DNA of 64,000 bases, taken from assembly GCA_946811185.2 (NCBI GenBank), contig OX328101.1:35076122-35140121 (forward strand), written 5' to 3'. This document shows, in pieces, positions 20,512-31,573 of this stretch. Source of the stretch: Hippopus hippopus (Eukaryota; Mollusca; Bivalvia; Cardiida; Cardiidae). The notes under the pieces were generated by a model. It made no database searches and was not told the origin of the DNA. It was given only the letters and a program-made list of their open reading frames with translations. The position numbers and the translations under genes were made by a program. Each line of letters begins with the position of its first letter. Positions within the stretch are counted from its first letter, which is position 1.

Positions 20512-20530
20512 CTTCCCCTCCTAAAGGAAA
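20512..20530 (-). other. Polypurine tract of the LTR element
   Basis: On the minus strand this reads ...CCTTTAGGAGGGGAAG directly against the 3' LTR, the expected site for plus-strand DNA priming. Confidence 0.75.
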
Positions 20531-20613
20531 AGAAAGTTTAAAGAAGTAAAACTTTCTTTTGTTTGAAGATAGAAAATGAAAATACATTATACATAAAGAC
20601 AAATGTTAACTAT

Positions 20614-21365
20614 TTACAAGTTAAACTCTAGACAAAGCATCAGGGATAATATTATCCCTACCTTTATGTGTCTGATATCCATATTATACTCTTGTAAAAA
20701 CAGACTCCATCTGAGTAAACGCTGATTCTTGTTTTTCATTTTATGGATAAAAATCAGAGGATTATGATTACTATATACAATGATGGGTGCAGGAGAAGAC
20801 GACAAATATATTTCCAAATGCTGAAGAGCAAGAATGAGAGATAAACACTCTTTCTCTATTGTTGAGTAGTTTTTCTGATGTTTGTTAAACTTTTAGAAAA
20901 ATAACTAACTGGATAATCTACACCATTACAATCTTCTTGAAGTAAAACACCACCTGCACCAGTATCACTTGCATCTACTGCAAGCTTAAATACTTTTTCA
21001 AAATTAGGAGCTAAAAGAACTGGTTCACTTTTTAGTATGGTTTTTACTTTATCGAAAGCTTTTTGACAATCATCATTCCATATAAATATTTTGAATTTGC
21101 TGAGTAGACTTGTTGGTGGCTCAGAAATGACAGATAAATTACCACAGAATTTCCTGTAGTAACCAGCAATACCAAGAAATCTCATAAGTTGTCTTTTGCA
21201 TGTAGGTACAGGAAAATCAGAAATAGCTTTTACTTTAGCTTCTACAGGTTTTACCTGTCCTTGTCCAACAACATGACCCAAAAATGTTAAACTAGCATGA
21301 CAAAATTCACTTTTAACAAGATTAAATGTTAATTTGGCTTTACTCAGTCTGTCAAAAAAATTCTC
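20614..21365 (-). pseudogene. RT connection and RNase H region of the LTR element
   Basis: The main frame 20856-21281 contains F-L-G-I-A-G-Y-Y-R-K-F and the RNase H start A-V-D-A-S-D-T-G-A-G-G-V-L. A second frame (20614-20817) has the later RNase H blocks. Near 20640 another indel shifts the frame before the terminal D-A-L-S-R signature, which is readable in an adjacent frame. It degrades RNA in RNA:DNA hybrids during reverse transcription. At least two frameshifts. Confidence 0.85.
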
Positions 21366-22241
21366 TGATAGTCTTTAGATGTTCATCCCAATCATCGCTG
21401 TGAATGATGACGTCATCGATGTAGGCCCTACAGTCGTTCAATCCAGATATTATCATGTTGATAAGACGTTGAAATGTTGCCGGCGAGTTTTCATCCCAAA
21501 AGGCATAACTTTGTACTAATAAAGTCCATCAGGAGTTACAAATGCAGAGATCTCTTTAGCTCTTTCAGTGAGAGGAATTTGCCAAAATCCTTTTTGAAGA
21601 TCGAATTTGGTTACATATTTTGCATGACTAATATTGTCAATGCAGTCATCTACTCTTGGCATTGGAAACGAATCAGTCTTGGTCACAGTATTAACTTTTC
21701 TATAGTCAGTGCACATACGAAAAGTTCCATCTGACTTTGGTACAAGCATACAGGGAGAACTCCATTCATTTTGACTAGGTTCAATAAAGTCATTGTCCAA
21801 TAGATACTTGATTTCATCTCTAAGATACTCCAGTTTCTTGGGATTCATTCGATATGGATGTTGTTTCACTGGTTTTGAATTTTCAATATCCACATCATGG
21901 TATATTGTATCTGTCCGTGTTGGAATATCAGGGAACAGGTGCTCATATTCAGAAATTAACTTTCTTAATTCATCTTTTTGGTTATTATCTAAATGTGAAA
22001 GTTTTTGATCTAAATTTCTTAAAATGTCAGAATTCTGAAGTTTTGAACAAATAGGGTTAGACTTATCAAAGTTCATTTCTTCACAATTTATGTCTTCATG
22101 GTTAAGGTGATATTGATTTTGAGGGACTGAGGAAACTACATTTATTGGTGAAATATTTGAATTATCCCTATCAACATATTCTTTTAACATATTAATATGA
22201 CATAATTGCTTTTGCTTTCGCCTGTCAGGAGTTGTTATCAC
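21366..22241 (-). pseudogene. Reverse transcriptase of the LTR element
   Basis: The frame opens with the end of the integrase tail (T-P-D-R-R-K-Q-K-Q-L) and a spacer. The RT fingers and palm follow: W-S-S-P-C-M-L-V-P-K, R-M-C-T-D-Y-R-K-V-N and F-D-L-Q-K-G-F-W-Q-I-P (motif A). A TAG follows V-T-P-D-G-L-Y (21516-21518), then an indel near 21490, after which N-S-P-A-T-F-Q-R and the catalytic box Y-I-D-D (21412-21423) are readable in another frame. A T-run near 21355-21362 shifts the frame again. The position downstream of integrase is the key feature of this element. Confidence 0.9.
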
Positions 22242-22244
22242 ATA

Positions 22245-23390
22245 ATTTAAGTCACTGACCTTTTTCTCTACAGAATAAGGACCAAAATATCTTGCTTATA
22301 GAGGCCTACCAGGAATTGGTAGAAGAGCTAAAACTTTATCTCCAGGTTTAAAATTTCTTTCTTTAGTATTTTTGTCATCTTTCTTTCATTTTACATTGAA
22401 TTTTCTTTAAATTTGATTTTGCAACATCACAAGCTTTGAATAATCTGTTTCTAAAGTCAGATACATACTGAAGTAAATTTAAAGGAGAGTCTTCTTGTGA
22501 AAGAAATGTTTCTTTTAAAAGTTTTAAAGGTCCACGAACTGTGTGGCCAAAAACAAGCTCAAAGGGACTAAAACCAGGAGATTCCTGTACAGACCCCCTT
22601 ACTGCAAAGAGTAAAAGATGTATACCTTCATCCCAATCCTTTTGTGTGTCAAAGCAATATGACCTTATCATATTTTTTAAGGTCTGGTGTAACCGTTCAG
22701 GATGATATGCAGATGATCTATATTGTTTAATTCCCAACTCGTGCATTACTTTTCGAAAATGCCAGGCATAATATTTGACCCTTGATCAGATTGAACAGAT
22801 TTAGGAAGTCCTACAAAACTGAAAAATTTCACTAAAGCTTTGACAATTGTATTAGATTTTATATTTCTTAAAGGTATTGCTTCAGGAAAACGGGTGGAAG
22901 CACACATAATAGTCAAAAGGTACTCATTACCAGCCTTAGTTTTTGGCAATGGACCTACACAATCAATTATAATCCTGCTAAAAGGTTCGTCAAATGCAGG
23001 GATTGGCTGTAGTTTAGACTTAGGTATGACCTGGTTGGGTTTGCCTACCATTTGACAAGTATGACAAGACCTACAATAATCTGATACATCTGCTTTTAGA
23101 CCAGGCCAATAAAAATGATTACGAATTTTGTGATCTAACATAGGTGTTTCATGAGCTAAGCTTAATATTTCTGATCTATAAGTTTTAGGAACAACGACTT
23201 GATGATTGACAGCCCACTCATCATCAACAGAGACTTCAGGAGGGCGCCACTTTCTCATTAATATTCCATTTTTTATATAAAAACAGACAGGTTCCTGTGA
23301 AAGATCAGCTTCACTGACAGCTTTTTGAAATAAAGGTGCAAGTTCTGGATCACTGTGTTGGTCTTCACTTAGTTTTGACCTTGATCTGTA
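22245..23390 (-). pseudogene. Integrase of the LTR element, upstream of RT
   Basis: The HHCC zinc domain (H-E-T-P-M-L-D-H ... C-R-S-C-H-T-C) and the first catalytic Asp (I-I-I-D-C-V-G-P-L-P) and second (Q-S-D-Q-G-S-N) lie in frame 22746-23258. The Glu region (S-A-Y-H-P-E-R-L-H-Q-T-L-K) is in frame 22375-22746. Compared with the usual H-P-E-S-Q-G-...-E-R-x-H-Q-T-L-K, six residues appear to be missing between the two Glu positions, which would disturb the D-D-35-E spacing. A frameshift near 22746 and stops near 22380 and 22300 separate the parts. Confidence 0.88.
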
Positions 23391-23398
23391 TCATGGCC

Positions 23399-23965
23399 TT
23401 AATTAACTACGGGTGAAGATATATGATCAAATTCTGATGAATTATGTTTAGAATTTGTCTGACTTTCAGACAGGTTTTGTGAAATAGACCTGTTAATTTC
23501 ATTTTTAAATAAATGACCCAACAAAGAATCAGATAAGTCAATATCAGACTGATTTTCAGTAAAAATGGCTTTCTTTGCCATAGCTCTAGTAACTGCACAT
23601 GACGGGTAAAGGTCAGGAATTTCTTCCTCAATCGGATCGGGTGATTTATCCATGCAAGGTGTGTCAGTTACAAGTGGATTAACAATTACCTTATCTCCGG
23701 CTAAATCCTTGCCTAATAACAAATGAACACCTTTAAAAGGTAATTCTTTTTCTAATACCAACAGTCACTGGACCATTAATTAAGTCCGAAGACAAATAAA
23801 TGTTATGAAGCGGAACATTAACAAATCCACATTCTACACCCTGAATAAGGACACTTGTCTCAGAAGAAGTCTTCTCAGAAAAAGGCAGGCCATCCGCTAA
23901 AATAAGAGATTGAGAAGCTCCAGTATCACGTAAAATTTTAATAGGGGTAGGCTGGGCAAATCACT
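23399..23965 (-). pseudogene. Aspartic protease and PR-IN linker of the LTR element
   Basis: The active-site block L-R-D-T-G-A-S-Q-S-L-I lies at about 23900-23935, in a frame different from gag upstream and from the linker downstream (23399-23761, which includes L-L-L-G-K-D-L-A). Two indels (near 23945 and 23765) disturb it. The protease would process the Gag-Pol polyprotein. Confidence 0.75.
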
Positions 23966-25341
23966 TTTTAGTGACATAAAACCATCTGACAAGAATGGTT
24001 CATAAATCTCCATAACAGTATCAATCTCGGGTACTTTGGCCTGGACAAAGGTTTGGTCTTTAAAATATGACTGAGGTGTAGCCTTTAATGAAGTAAGGCC
24101 TGTAGGCTTATGACCTTCTTGTTTTTCCCGTTTTCTTTTTAAAACAGGGCATTCAGAAATAATATGACCTGATTCTTTGCAATAATTACAAGTGGATCGA
24201 GATAAGGGATTTTGACCTTTGGCTTCATAAGGAGACTTGGGTTTGGGATTATTCTGATTGGAATTGTCATTATGTTGATTAAAATTTGGTTTAGGACCAG
24301 TAGATGAATAAAAAGGTTTTCGAGGGTTTGGTTTATTTATGAAAGAGACCTTATGCGTCAAGGCAAAGTTGCCTGCTAGGCAAGCAGCTTCTTCTAAAGT
24401 TTCAACTCCTTTCTCATCTAAGAAAGTTTTTATATCTGAATTAATGCACCTTTTAAATTCTTCAACTAACAATAATTCTCTAAGTTTCCATGATCTGAAT
24501 CTATTTTCTTTGAATGGCACCACCTATCAAATAATTGTTCTTTAGTTCTAGCAAATTCAACATGGGTTTGACCATTTTCTTTTCTGCAATTCCTAAATTT
24601 TTGTCTATATGCTTCAGGTACCAATTCATAAGCCTTTAGAATCAATTCCTTAACATCATCATAATTAGAAAGCTATTCATTACTTAGTTGAGAAAAAATA
24701 TCGCGAGCCTTTCCAGTTACAACGCTTTGCAAGAGTAAGGTCCGGTGTTCTTTTGGCCATTTCAAATTTTCAGCAAATCTTTCAAAATGTGAAAAGTATT
24801 TATCAATTTCCTGTTCTTGAAATGGCGGAACAAGTCTGAGGTGCTTTGTTATATCAAAGTCATTAATCACATGCAAAGATGTTTTTTCTTTATTTTGTAT
24901 TTCTAATTCTTTCATTCTTATCTGAAATTGTCTATCCTTTTCTCTTTCTTCTAATTCAGCATACATTTTTTCTTTTTCTAACTCTAATAGTTTTTCTGTC
25001 ATTCTTTCTTCTTGCTCTAATTTTAATTCTTCTTGCTCTAATTTTAATTTTTTCTCCTGTAATCTCTCTTCTTTTTCCATCTCTAGTTTTAATTTCTCTA
25101 ACTCAATATTAGTTTTAACGTCTGTCTAAGACACAAGAATAAGAGACAGAGCAGACGAGTCAAGTATTTCTTCATCGACTAAAAACTGAACAATAGAATT
25201 CCTAATTTCATGCTTTAACATAGTACCTTTAATGGCAGTCAGTTTATAATGAGAAGCAAGATCTAATAAATCAGACTTTTTTGCCAAATTTAACAACTCC
25301 TGAGAAGGCTCAGCAATATTTTTTTCAAGATCAAAAGACAT
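23966..25341 (-). pseudogene. Gag of the LTR element
   Basis: Starts at ATG 25341 (M-S-F-D-L-E-K). An N-terminal helical domain is followed by a strong Glu/Lys/Leu coiled coil (about 24900-25080), a capsid-like region (V-P-P-F-Q-E-Q-E...L-L-L-Q-S-V-V-T-G-K-A) and a CCHC knuckle C-N-Y-C-K-E-S-G-H-I-I-S-E-C. It is interrupted by in-frame TAGs at 25126-25128 and 24673-24675 and a frameshift near 24490-24520. It would form the virus-like particle. Confidence 0.85.
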
Positions 25342-25480
25342 GATTGCTTTTTGCTGGTTCAGTAGAATACAAAATCAAATTTTATTATTTATTTATTTAT
25401 TTATTTTTAATCTAATGAACTTTAATACTGTAACAAGTTCATAATAATTTCAAAGTATATCCAAAATGACTAGATGATCA

Positions 25481-25498
25481 ATCCCGGACGAGCCCCCA
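25481..25498 (-). other. Primer-binding site, tRNA-Pro type
   Basis: On the minus strand the 18 nt read TGGGGGCTCGTCCGGGAT, the same as the tRNA-Pro primer site known from murine leukaemia-type retroviruses. It begins five bases inside the 5' LTR boundary. Confidence 0.85.
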
Positions 25499-25503
25499 AT
25501 TTC

Positions 25504-26104
25504 TGTTATGAGACAAGCGTAACGAGAAAGAAAACCAGCAACAAGCCTTTCACAATTAACAATATTTATTAATGAATAAAGACAAAAGAGTACAATAAGA
25601 GTTAAGTTTGAGTGAAATTTTGACAATTTTTAATCTTAGAACAAGAAATAGAACAAGTCCCTCAAAATTAAGAATTATGTTTAGACTACAAAAAGTATGA
25701 AATTTCTGGTTCCTAAAACCTAAATTAACAATAGTTTTAACTTGCAAATAGATATGAGCAACCTGTGTTTAAGAAATAAATAATTCCAACTTACAGAACT
25801 ATATTCCAATTTAAATCCAACTTTTTTCACTAATTCTGTATCCTCAAAGCCACAAGTCTAAATTCAAAATCCCAATCCACCAAGTAAGTCACTCCTATTT
25901 ATATCAGTTTGGAAAATTCTAGATTAGTCTTTTCTAGAAAGATGACAACATGGATTGGTAAACAACTTGTTTACTAACAACCTGTTTCTAAAAATAACCA
26001 CAATGGAAAAACAAATGAACGTTCTTTATGTTTCTAGAATACTCTGTAAATAGAGTGAAAGTGATAATGAAAACAGGTTACATGTATATCCTATTTACAT
26101 AACA
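25504..26104 (-). repeat. 5' LTR
   Basis: 601 bp, same length as the left LTR. Flanked on the right by GGAT, matching the left flank. Confidence 0.95.
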
Positions 26105-26108
26105 GGAT

Positions 26109-27871
26109 AAACCAAGAACTAAAACGGGTCGTTTCATGTCAGCAAAACGAACAAAAAAGTATTTGAATCAAGCCAAATAATTATATGAGAGGCAATAATC
26201 CGAAATTATCTTTTCAAAAGGTCGGACTGAATGTCAAAGTGAATCACCCAACTACGTCACCTAACAACGGAAATATGGACACATGCTACTAGCGCTCTAT
26301 CTGGCAGACGTATCGTCGAGCTAAAACATCTTTTCAGATGCATATGCTTTCAGTTTGGTCTAGTCCAAAATTATGTCACTTGGTAAAGACCTGCAGAAAA
26401 CAAGGGGCTGTAACTCTTTCTCCTTTACCAGGTTATCCCTTAGTTTGATGAATCTGCAGCAGACAAGATTAGAAAACATTGATGTCAAAAGGAGAAATTG
26501 CTCCTACTGACTGATTTCTCCTTTTCCTACAATGATTTCTGACCCATCAAAGGATGTGACACATTAATACCAGGTTTTGGTTTATTATGACAAACAAACT
26601 TGATTCTTATAAACATTGTTGAACTGTTGAAAAAATTGAGATAATTTAATGCCTTTGTCTTTGACAAACCCTACATTTACTCATTAGTTATTGCCCCACC
26701 CACAAACTTAAATGTATTTTCTCAAAAAATAAAGCGGGTGACCTATTTGTTTTAAGCCTTATTCTTTTAGTTTAGTACCTGAATATTATTTATAGAAAAA
26801 ATAAGAAAAATCTGAATGTTAGAATATTGAAAAAAAATAACTTTAAAAGATACTCTTTGTTTGTTTTTTGTTTGTTTGTGTGTGTGTGTTTTTTTTACCC
26901 CTAAATAAAGGTGTTTAAGCCATAAGTTAAGGGTATTTTTTTTTAAAGATTGATACTCAGTATACTCTAAATTATTTTTTTCATTAAATTTGATGTTTCA
27001 CCAATACAATGACATAAAATTTGCTAATAATTGTTGTCATTTGAAAAAAATATACATAGACTTAGTTTTCGTAGGTCAAATTTCATCCTGAACTGCCGCA
27101 ATTCAGGGTGTATTGAAAGAAATATTCATAGAATTTCCCCAAAGCTGGTGACCCCCCCCCCTTTTTTTTTTTATCTCCTACTTATTGTAGATCAGATAAT
27201 ATACTATCACCACACAAAGTTTCATGAAATTCTGAATGTTTTCAAAAAATGGTGAAACTGTAGCGATCGTCTTTAAGATACAATTTTATCGTCTGCTTAA
27301 CTCCGTAAGGGCTTCACAGAGATGACGTAACTCATTACTTGTGAACATCAGAACGAGGCTATTACTTAAGGGACAAACAGTCATTAATTTAGGGTCCAAT
27401 AAAATTTCATTAAAACTTGTAATATATACATTATTTAGAAGAATAAAACTGTGGAAATATCGTGAAAGTTGGAAGATACCTACCACTGGAAGTGTGCAAT
27501 AGATCTGGTAAGCCCTTTTTGAGATTTATTGATTTTTGTTTGAAATCCTTTGTTCTCCGTGAAATTGCTCGATCGAGCCTATCGGGGACGCTGAGAGCAA
27601 CCCGACTATGCAGAATGCAAATACCTGATAAAGAAACGCTATCAGAGGATCTATAGACATTAGAAGATTGTCTGAATGACACACACGCCTGTGATTTATT
27701 GCAGAGGCATTTTATGGGCTCTAAATGTATTAAATGCAAGTAAATTGATGACAGGAAAATAAATTGATTAATCTTGAATCGAAAAGATTAACTTTTTGCA
27801 AGATTTGGCGAAAATGAAAATAAATGGAAAAATATACAGAAGAAATATTTTCATATTTTAGATGAATAATT
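26109..27871. other. Gene-free stretch with a decayed MITE
   Basis: A degraded family M MITE lies at about 26430-26600 (CTCCTTTACCAGG ... GGAGAAATTGCTCC ... CTCCTTTTCCTACAATGATTTC). A (GT)n tract lies near 26875-26890, and a C9-T10 junction near 27152-27171. The last ~400 bp precede the DIRS-like gag and may be its 5' untranslated part, but no terminal repeat could be matched. Confidence 0.45.
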
Positions 27872-29031
27872 ATGGAGAACGGAGAGGTGGGGAGAAGATC
27901 AGAAATGACTAAATGTCAAGATGTATTGGACGGAGATTCAAATCCACCTGTTCCGCGAGGTCTCAGTACGCCAAATGTACACAGAGAAAGTCTTGACGGC
28001 TTCTTGAAAAGTGGAGAGGAAATATTAGACAGCTGTACCCAGTCAATCCGTGGATTTAAAGCTCAATTGCTTCAAATAAGAGAACTAGTGAACGAGATGG
28101 CTTCAATTACGTCTCAGCTGAAAAGAAAAGGACCTAGTGATTGCGACACTAGCGATATTCCCCGAAAGAGATCGAGAGTGGATATTTCTGACTCGGAAAG
28201 CGACGTCGATGAAATCGATAACTTATTGACTTCTGATAAAACAGTGGAACGTTGTTCCCCGCCTGAAGACTGCATCGGTGAGTTAAATTCTCTATTTGTT
28301 GAAGACTTGAAATGCGGGGACGGAGTAAAGGAGGAAGTTGCAAAGATCATAAACGAAAGTTTAAGATGCCCACCTGACGCAAGTAAATTGCAAGTCCTGA
28401 TTGAACGCAACAAGCGCCCAGACAGTGTAACAAATCCGCAATTACCGAGGGTCGATTCATTCTTGTGGGATTATTTGAAAAGGGGGGGGGGGCAAAATCG
28501 CTTGACGCTGCTAAACAAAAAACTATAAGTGCACTGAACCTGGCCCTTGTTCCATTGATAAAGCTTGGTCACATTTCCGGAAATAAATCACCAGCTGCTG
28601 ATGTCACGACGCTGAAAAATTACATAGGGGAAAGCGTGAAACTAATGTGCGGAGAAGTATATAAAATAAATATGCAGAGAAGAGACACGATTAAAAAAAA
28701 AAAAAAACTATTTCCAAAATTCCAAACCCTGTGCAGCGAAGATCGGTCAATTTCAGACACGGGGTTATTTGGAGATGATTTGGCCGATTAAAGTAAAAGC
28801 CTAGACACGTCAAAATCAGTTCAAATGACATCTAAAGGGAAGAATTTTTTGTTCAAGCGGGGGGAGGAGGAAAGAAGACAGCCGATGCCAAACAACATTA
28901 TCGGTACCCCCCTCAAGCCAGTAGTTCCGTCCATCAAACAACAAAGTGAAGCGCTCTGGACAAAATTACAGGGGCTACGGCAAAGCCTATACAGCAAACA
29001 AAACGTGCACCAAAAGAAGTGCCGCGAATAA
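27872..29031 (+). pseudogene. Gag-like region of the DIRS-like element
   Basis: Starts at ATG 27872. The region has a long helical segment (residues 35-90), a basic nuclear-signal-like P-R-K-R-S-R and an acidic stretch. The frame shifts in an 11-G run (28482-28492) and continues from 28493 to 28791 (A-A-K-Q-K-T-I-S-A-L-N-L-A-L), passing a 14-A run; a third piece follows at 28825-29031. Gag-like by position; no zinc knuckle is visible. Confidence 0.7.
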
Positions 29032-29109
29032 TATTTTAATATATAAGTATTGGGTCGAAAATATTCAAACTAAAAAACACAGTGCATAATTTTGAAGCTG
29101 GCAAAACCA

Positions 29110-29963
29110 GCTTTTTTTTTAAACAGATGAATGGAAAAAATTGACATCCGATAAATGGATACTAGAAACTGTAACTGGTCATCATTTTGAAATCAGCAAA
29201 ACGCCAGTTCAACATCGAATTTCAAATCAATTAAAATTTTCTGCTGATGAAAATGCCAAAATTAAAAAAGAATTGGAAAGATTTCTAAAATGTAAAGTTA
29301 TTGAAAGAGTACCAGGTATACAGGCTAAGGGGGAATTCATTCCAAATATTTTCACGAGGCCGAAAAAGGGCAATAAGATAAGAATTATTCCCAATTTGAC
29401 ACATTTTTATGACAACATAGAGCCAATACACTTCAAAATGGAAACATTAAAATTCGCTACCAATTCAGTGCGTGGAAACTGTTATTTTGGCTCTGTAGAT
29501 TTATCGGAAAGTTATTACTCTTTACCAATAACAGAAAAGCATAGAAATTTATCAGGTTTTTGTACAATGGCCAAAAATATCAATTCACATGTTTGGTAAT
29601 AGGACTAGCGACCGCGCCAAGAGTGTTCACAAAAGTTTTAAAACCAGTTTTTGCCAGTTTAAAGGAAAAGGGTTATATAAATACAGCACACATAGATGAA
29701 TCTTTCTTCAAGGACAAATATATGCAGAATGCGAAGAAAATATCTGGGAAACTGTTAGGTTAATTGATAATTTGGAATTAACAATTAATCCGGATAAGTC
29801 AGTATTGAAACCTTCTAAACAAATAGTATTTGTCGGATTTGTACTTTGTTCAGAAACTATGACAGTTAAGCCAACCAAAGAAAAAATTGACAACATCACA
29901 AATTTATGTATAAAAAATTGCCAGTCAAAATTTATACAAAAGACAAAGAATCGTAAAAATTAA
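29110..29963 (+). pseudogene. Reverse transcriptase of the DIRS-like element
   Basis: Contains F-I-P-N-I-F-T-R-P-K-K-G-N-K-I-R-I-I-P-N, F-K-M-E-T and the motif A block S-V-D-L-S-E-S-Y-Y-S-L-P. After a frameshift near 29575 come L-V-I-G-L-A-T-A-P-R-V-F-T-K and H-I-D-E-S where Y-I-D-D-S is expected, so the second catalytic Asp is replaced by Glu. A third piece (29772-29963) has L-T-I-N-P-D-K-S-V-L and F-V-G-F-V-L. Confidence 0.85.
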
Positions 29964-31146
29964 AGAATTGTAACAATTAGAACATTTGCTAAGCTAATTG
30001 GAATGTTGGTCGCTTGTGAACCAGGCGTGAGATATGCTCCCTTGTATTATAAACCACTTGAACGGGTCAAAGATAAGAATCTTAATTTGAAGAGAGGGAA
30101 TTACAGTTGTATCATGAAAGTGACTGAAGATACTAAATTGCACATTCACTGGTGAATACAAATTTTAAGTAATTCATTTAAATTTGTTTACGAAACAAAT
30201 CCAGATTTAATTATGACTTGTGACAGTAGCTTGAAAGGATGGGGGGGGGGGGGGGGCGCAAATTTCCTTCGAAGGAAAATGAACAAAATGGCTATGGTCA
30301 GATGAAGAGCAGGCTTTACACATAAATGTTTTAGAATAAAATGCTTGTAAGTTTGGCGTTATATGGCTTTATAAAACATACATCTTCACTCGTTTTCATC
30401 CAGTTTTTTAACCGTTTTTTTCCCCTTTATTTTATGAAACTATGATCTCTCTTGTATCTTCATGCCAAATCTTGCCCCTGATGGTTGCAAGGTTGCACAG
30501 ATTACGGCAGATAGAAAATGCATTTCATTCTATTGAGGCTAGACATGACAACCACGGTTTCTGGTTTAAATCGAAGACAAATCTCTACAGTATCTTTACC
30601 CCATATACCTTATATTGATTTTTTATCTACGTTTACACAGCTGACTAGACTATAACAGGGTCAAGTTTCAACAGCGTTTGTTTACTCTCTGGCAGTAAAA
30701 ATGTCTCTTTGAAGGGTAAAACAAACATTCATGTCAGTATTTTAAGCGATAACACTACAACGTGTGCATACATCAACAAAGAAAGGGGTAAGAAAAGCGA
30801 TTTGAATCAAATTACACGTGAACTTTGGCTGTGGTGCATCTCAAACAAAATTCACCTCAGTGCAGCCCATATTCCAGGTCACACAAATGATGAAGCAGAC
30901 AAACTGTCATGTGTTTACAAGGACGATTTAGAGTTGTCAGTCTATAATTGGATTAAATGTGTATATACAGAAATAAACATAGATATGTTTGCCTCTAGGC
31001 TGAATGCCAAACTTAAGAAATACGTGTCATTTTATCCAGATCACGAAGCATATGCTATTGACGCGTTCACGTTGGATTGGAGTCAAAAATTACTCTACAT
31101 GTTTCCTCCTTTTAGTTTGATCCCCAGAATTGTACAAAAAATTTAA
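29964..31146 (+). pseudogene. RNase H region of the DIRS-like element, with an insertion
   Basis: The first RNase H block (M-T-C-D-S-S-L-K-G-W-G) is at about 30215-30245 and runs into a G tract (about 30240-30256). The HINVLE block is near 30322-30340. About 340 bp of unrelated sequence (about 30362-30705) separates it from the second half (S-D-N-T-T-T-C-A-Y-I-N; A-A-H-I-P-G-H-T-N-D-E-A-D), which is in frame 30709-31146 together with the DIRS-type C-terminal block. Confidence 0.75.
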
Positions 31147-31374
31147 TCTGACAAAGCAGAGGCAGTTCTGATAGCACCGATATGGAAAACACAGACATGG
31201 TGGCCACATCTTCTCAAACTCCTTTGTCACAGCTGGCATCAGCTCTCCCCAGCACAGGATATCCTGTTTCTACACCACAAACCTGGAGTGAAACATCCAC
31301 CGAAACATCTGAAACTGGGTGTTTTTCGCATATCTGGGAAGCATTTCGGCAGCAAAATACATTCGATGACTCGT

Positions 31375-31450
31375 GTGACATTATAATGGCGGCATGGCGA
31401 AAATCTACCCGAGCAACATATACAGTCACTCAAAGGCCAAGTGAAATTAT
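31375..31450 (+). pseudogene. Start of the DIRS-type tyrosine recombinase, cut off
   Basis: The block I-M-A-A-W-R-K-S-T-R-A-T-Y resembles the N-terminal core-binding start of DIRS/PAT recombinases. The catalytic R-H-R-Y part is absent because the family B repeat follows immediately. Confidence 0.5.
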
Positions 31451-31518
31451 CATTCGGCAAACCTCGGGTAACCCGTTGATCAAGCCCCTCGGCTATATCA
31501 CGTAGCTTGATATGCACC
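31451..31518 (+). repeat. Dispersed repeat family B, at the DIRS breakpoint
   Basis: 68-bp unit CATTCGGCAAACCTCGGG...CCCCTCGGCTATATC...GATATGCACC, matching 8875-8943 and 57387-57454 in inverse orientation. Confidence 0.75.
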
Positions 31519-31573
31519 TACATGGTACGCCGTTTTACCGTTCTTAAAATTGTAAGGCTCCTCTTACATTGAA

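Larger units (their letters stand above)
19911..26104 (-). mobile_element. LTR retrotransposon, Ty3/gypsy type with Gmr1-like gene order (gag-PR-IN-RT-RNaseH)
   Basis: Complete 6194-bp element on the minus strand: 601-bp LTRs at both ends, GGAT target duplications (19907-19910, 26105-26108), primer-binding site beside the right (5') LTR and a purine-rich tract beside the left (3') LTR. Reading from high to low coordinates the domains are gag with CCHC knuckle, protease D-T-G-A, integrase, reverse transcriptase and RNase H. Integrase before reverse transcriptase is the order known for Gmr1-like Ty3/gypsy elements, opposite to ordinary gypsy. No env-like gene. The LTRs differ at about ten positions, yet the coding part has several stops and frameshifts. 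Confidence 0.92.
27872..31446 (+). mobile_element. DIRS-like tyrosine-recombinase retrotransposon, 3'-truncated
   Basis: Order: gag-like frame, RT, RNase H, then the signature F-A-S-R-L-N-A-K...W-S-Q-K-L-L-Y-M-F-P-P-F (DIRS-type post-RNaseH block) and the first codons of a recombinase (M-A-A-W-R-K-S-T-R-A-T-Y). It breaks off at the family B repeat (31451). No LTRs and no integrase. Multiple frameshifts. Confidence 0.85.

Noticed and set aside
31182..31505. 107-aa frame Ser/Thr-rich after the DIRS RNase H
   Set aside because: Out of frame with the DIRS remains on the same strand (W-R-K-S-T block) and ends within the family B repeat; no coding signature of its own.
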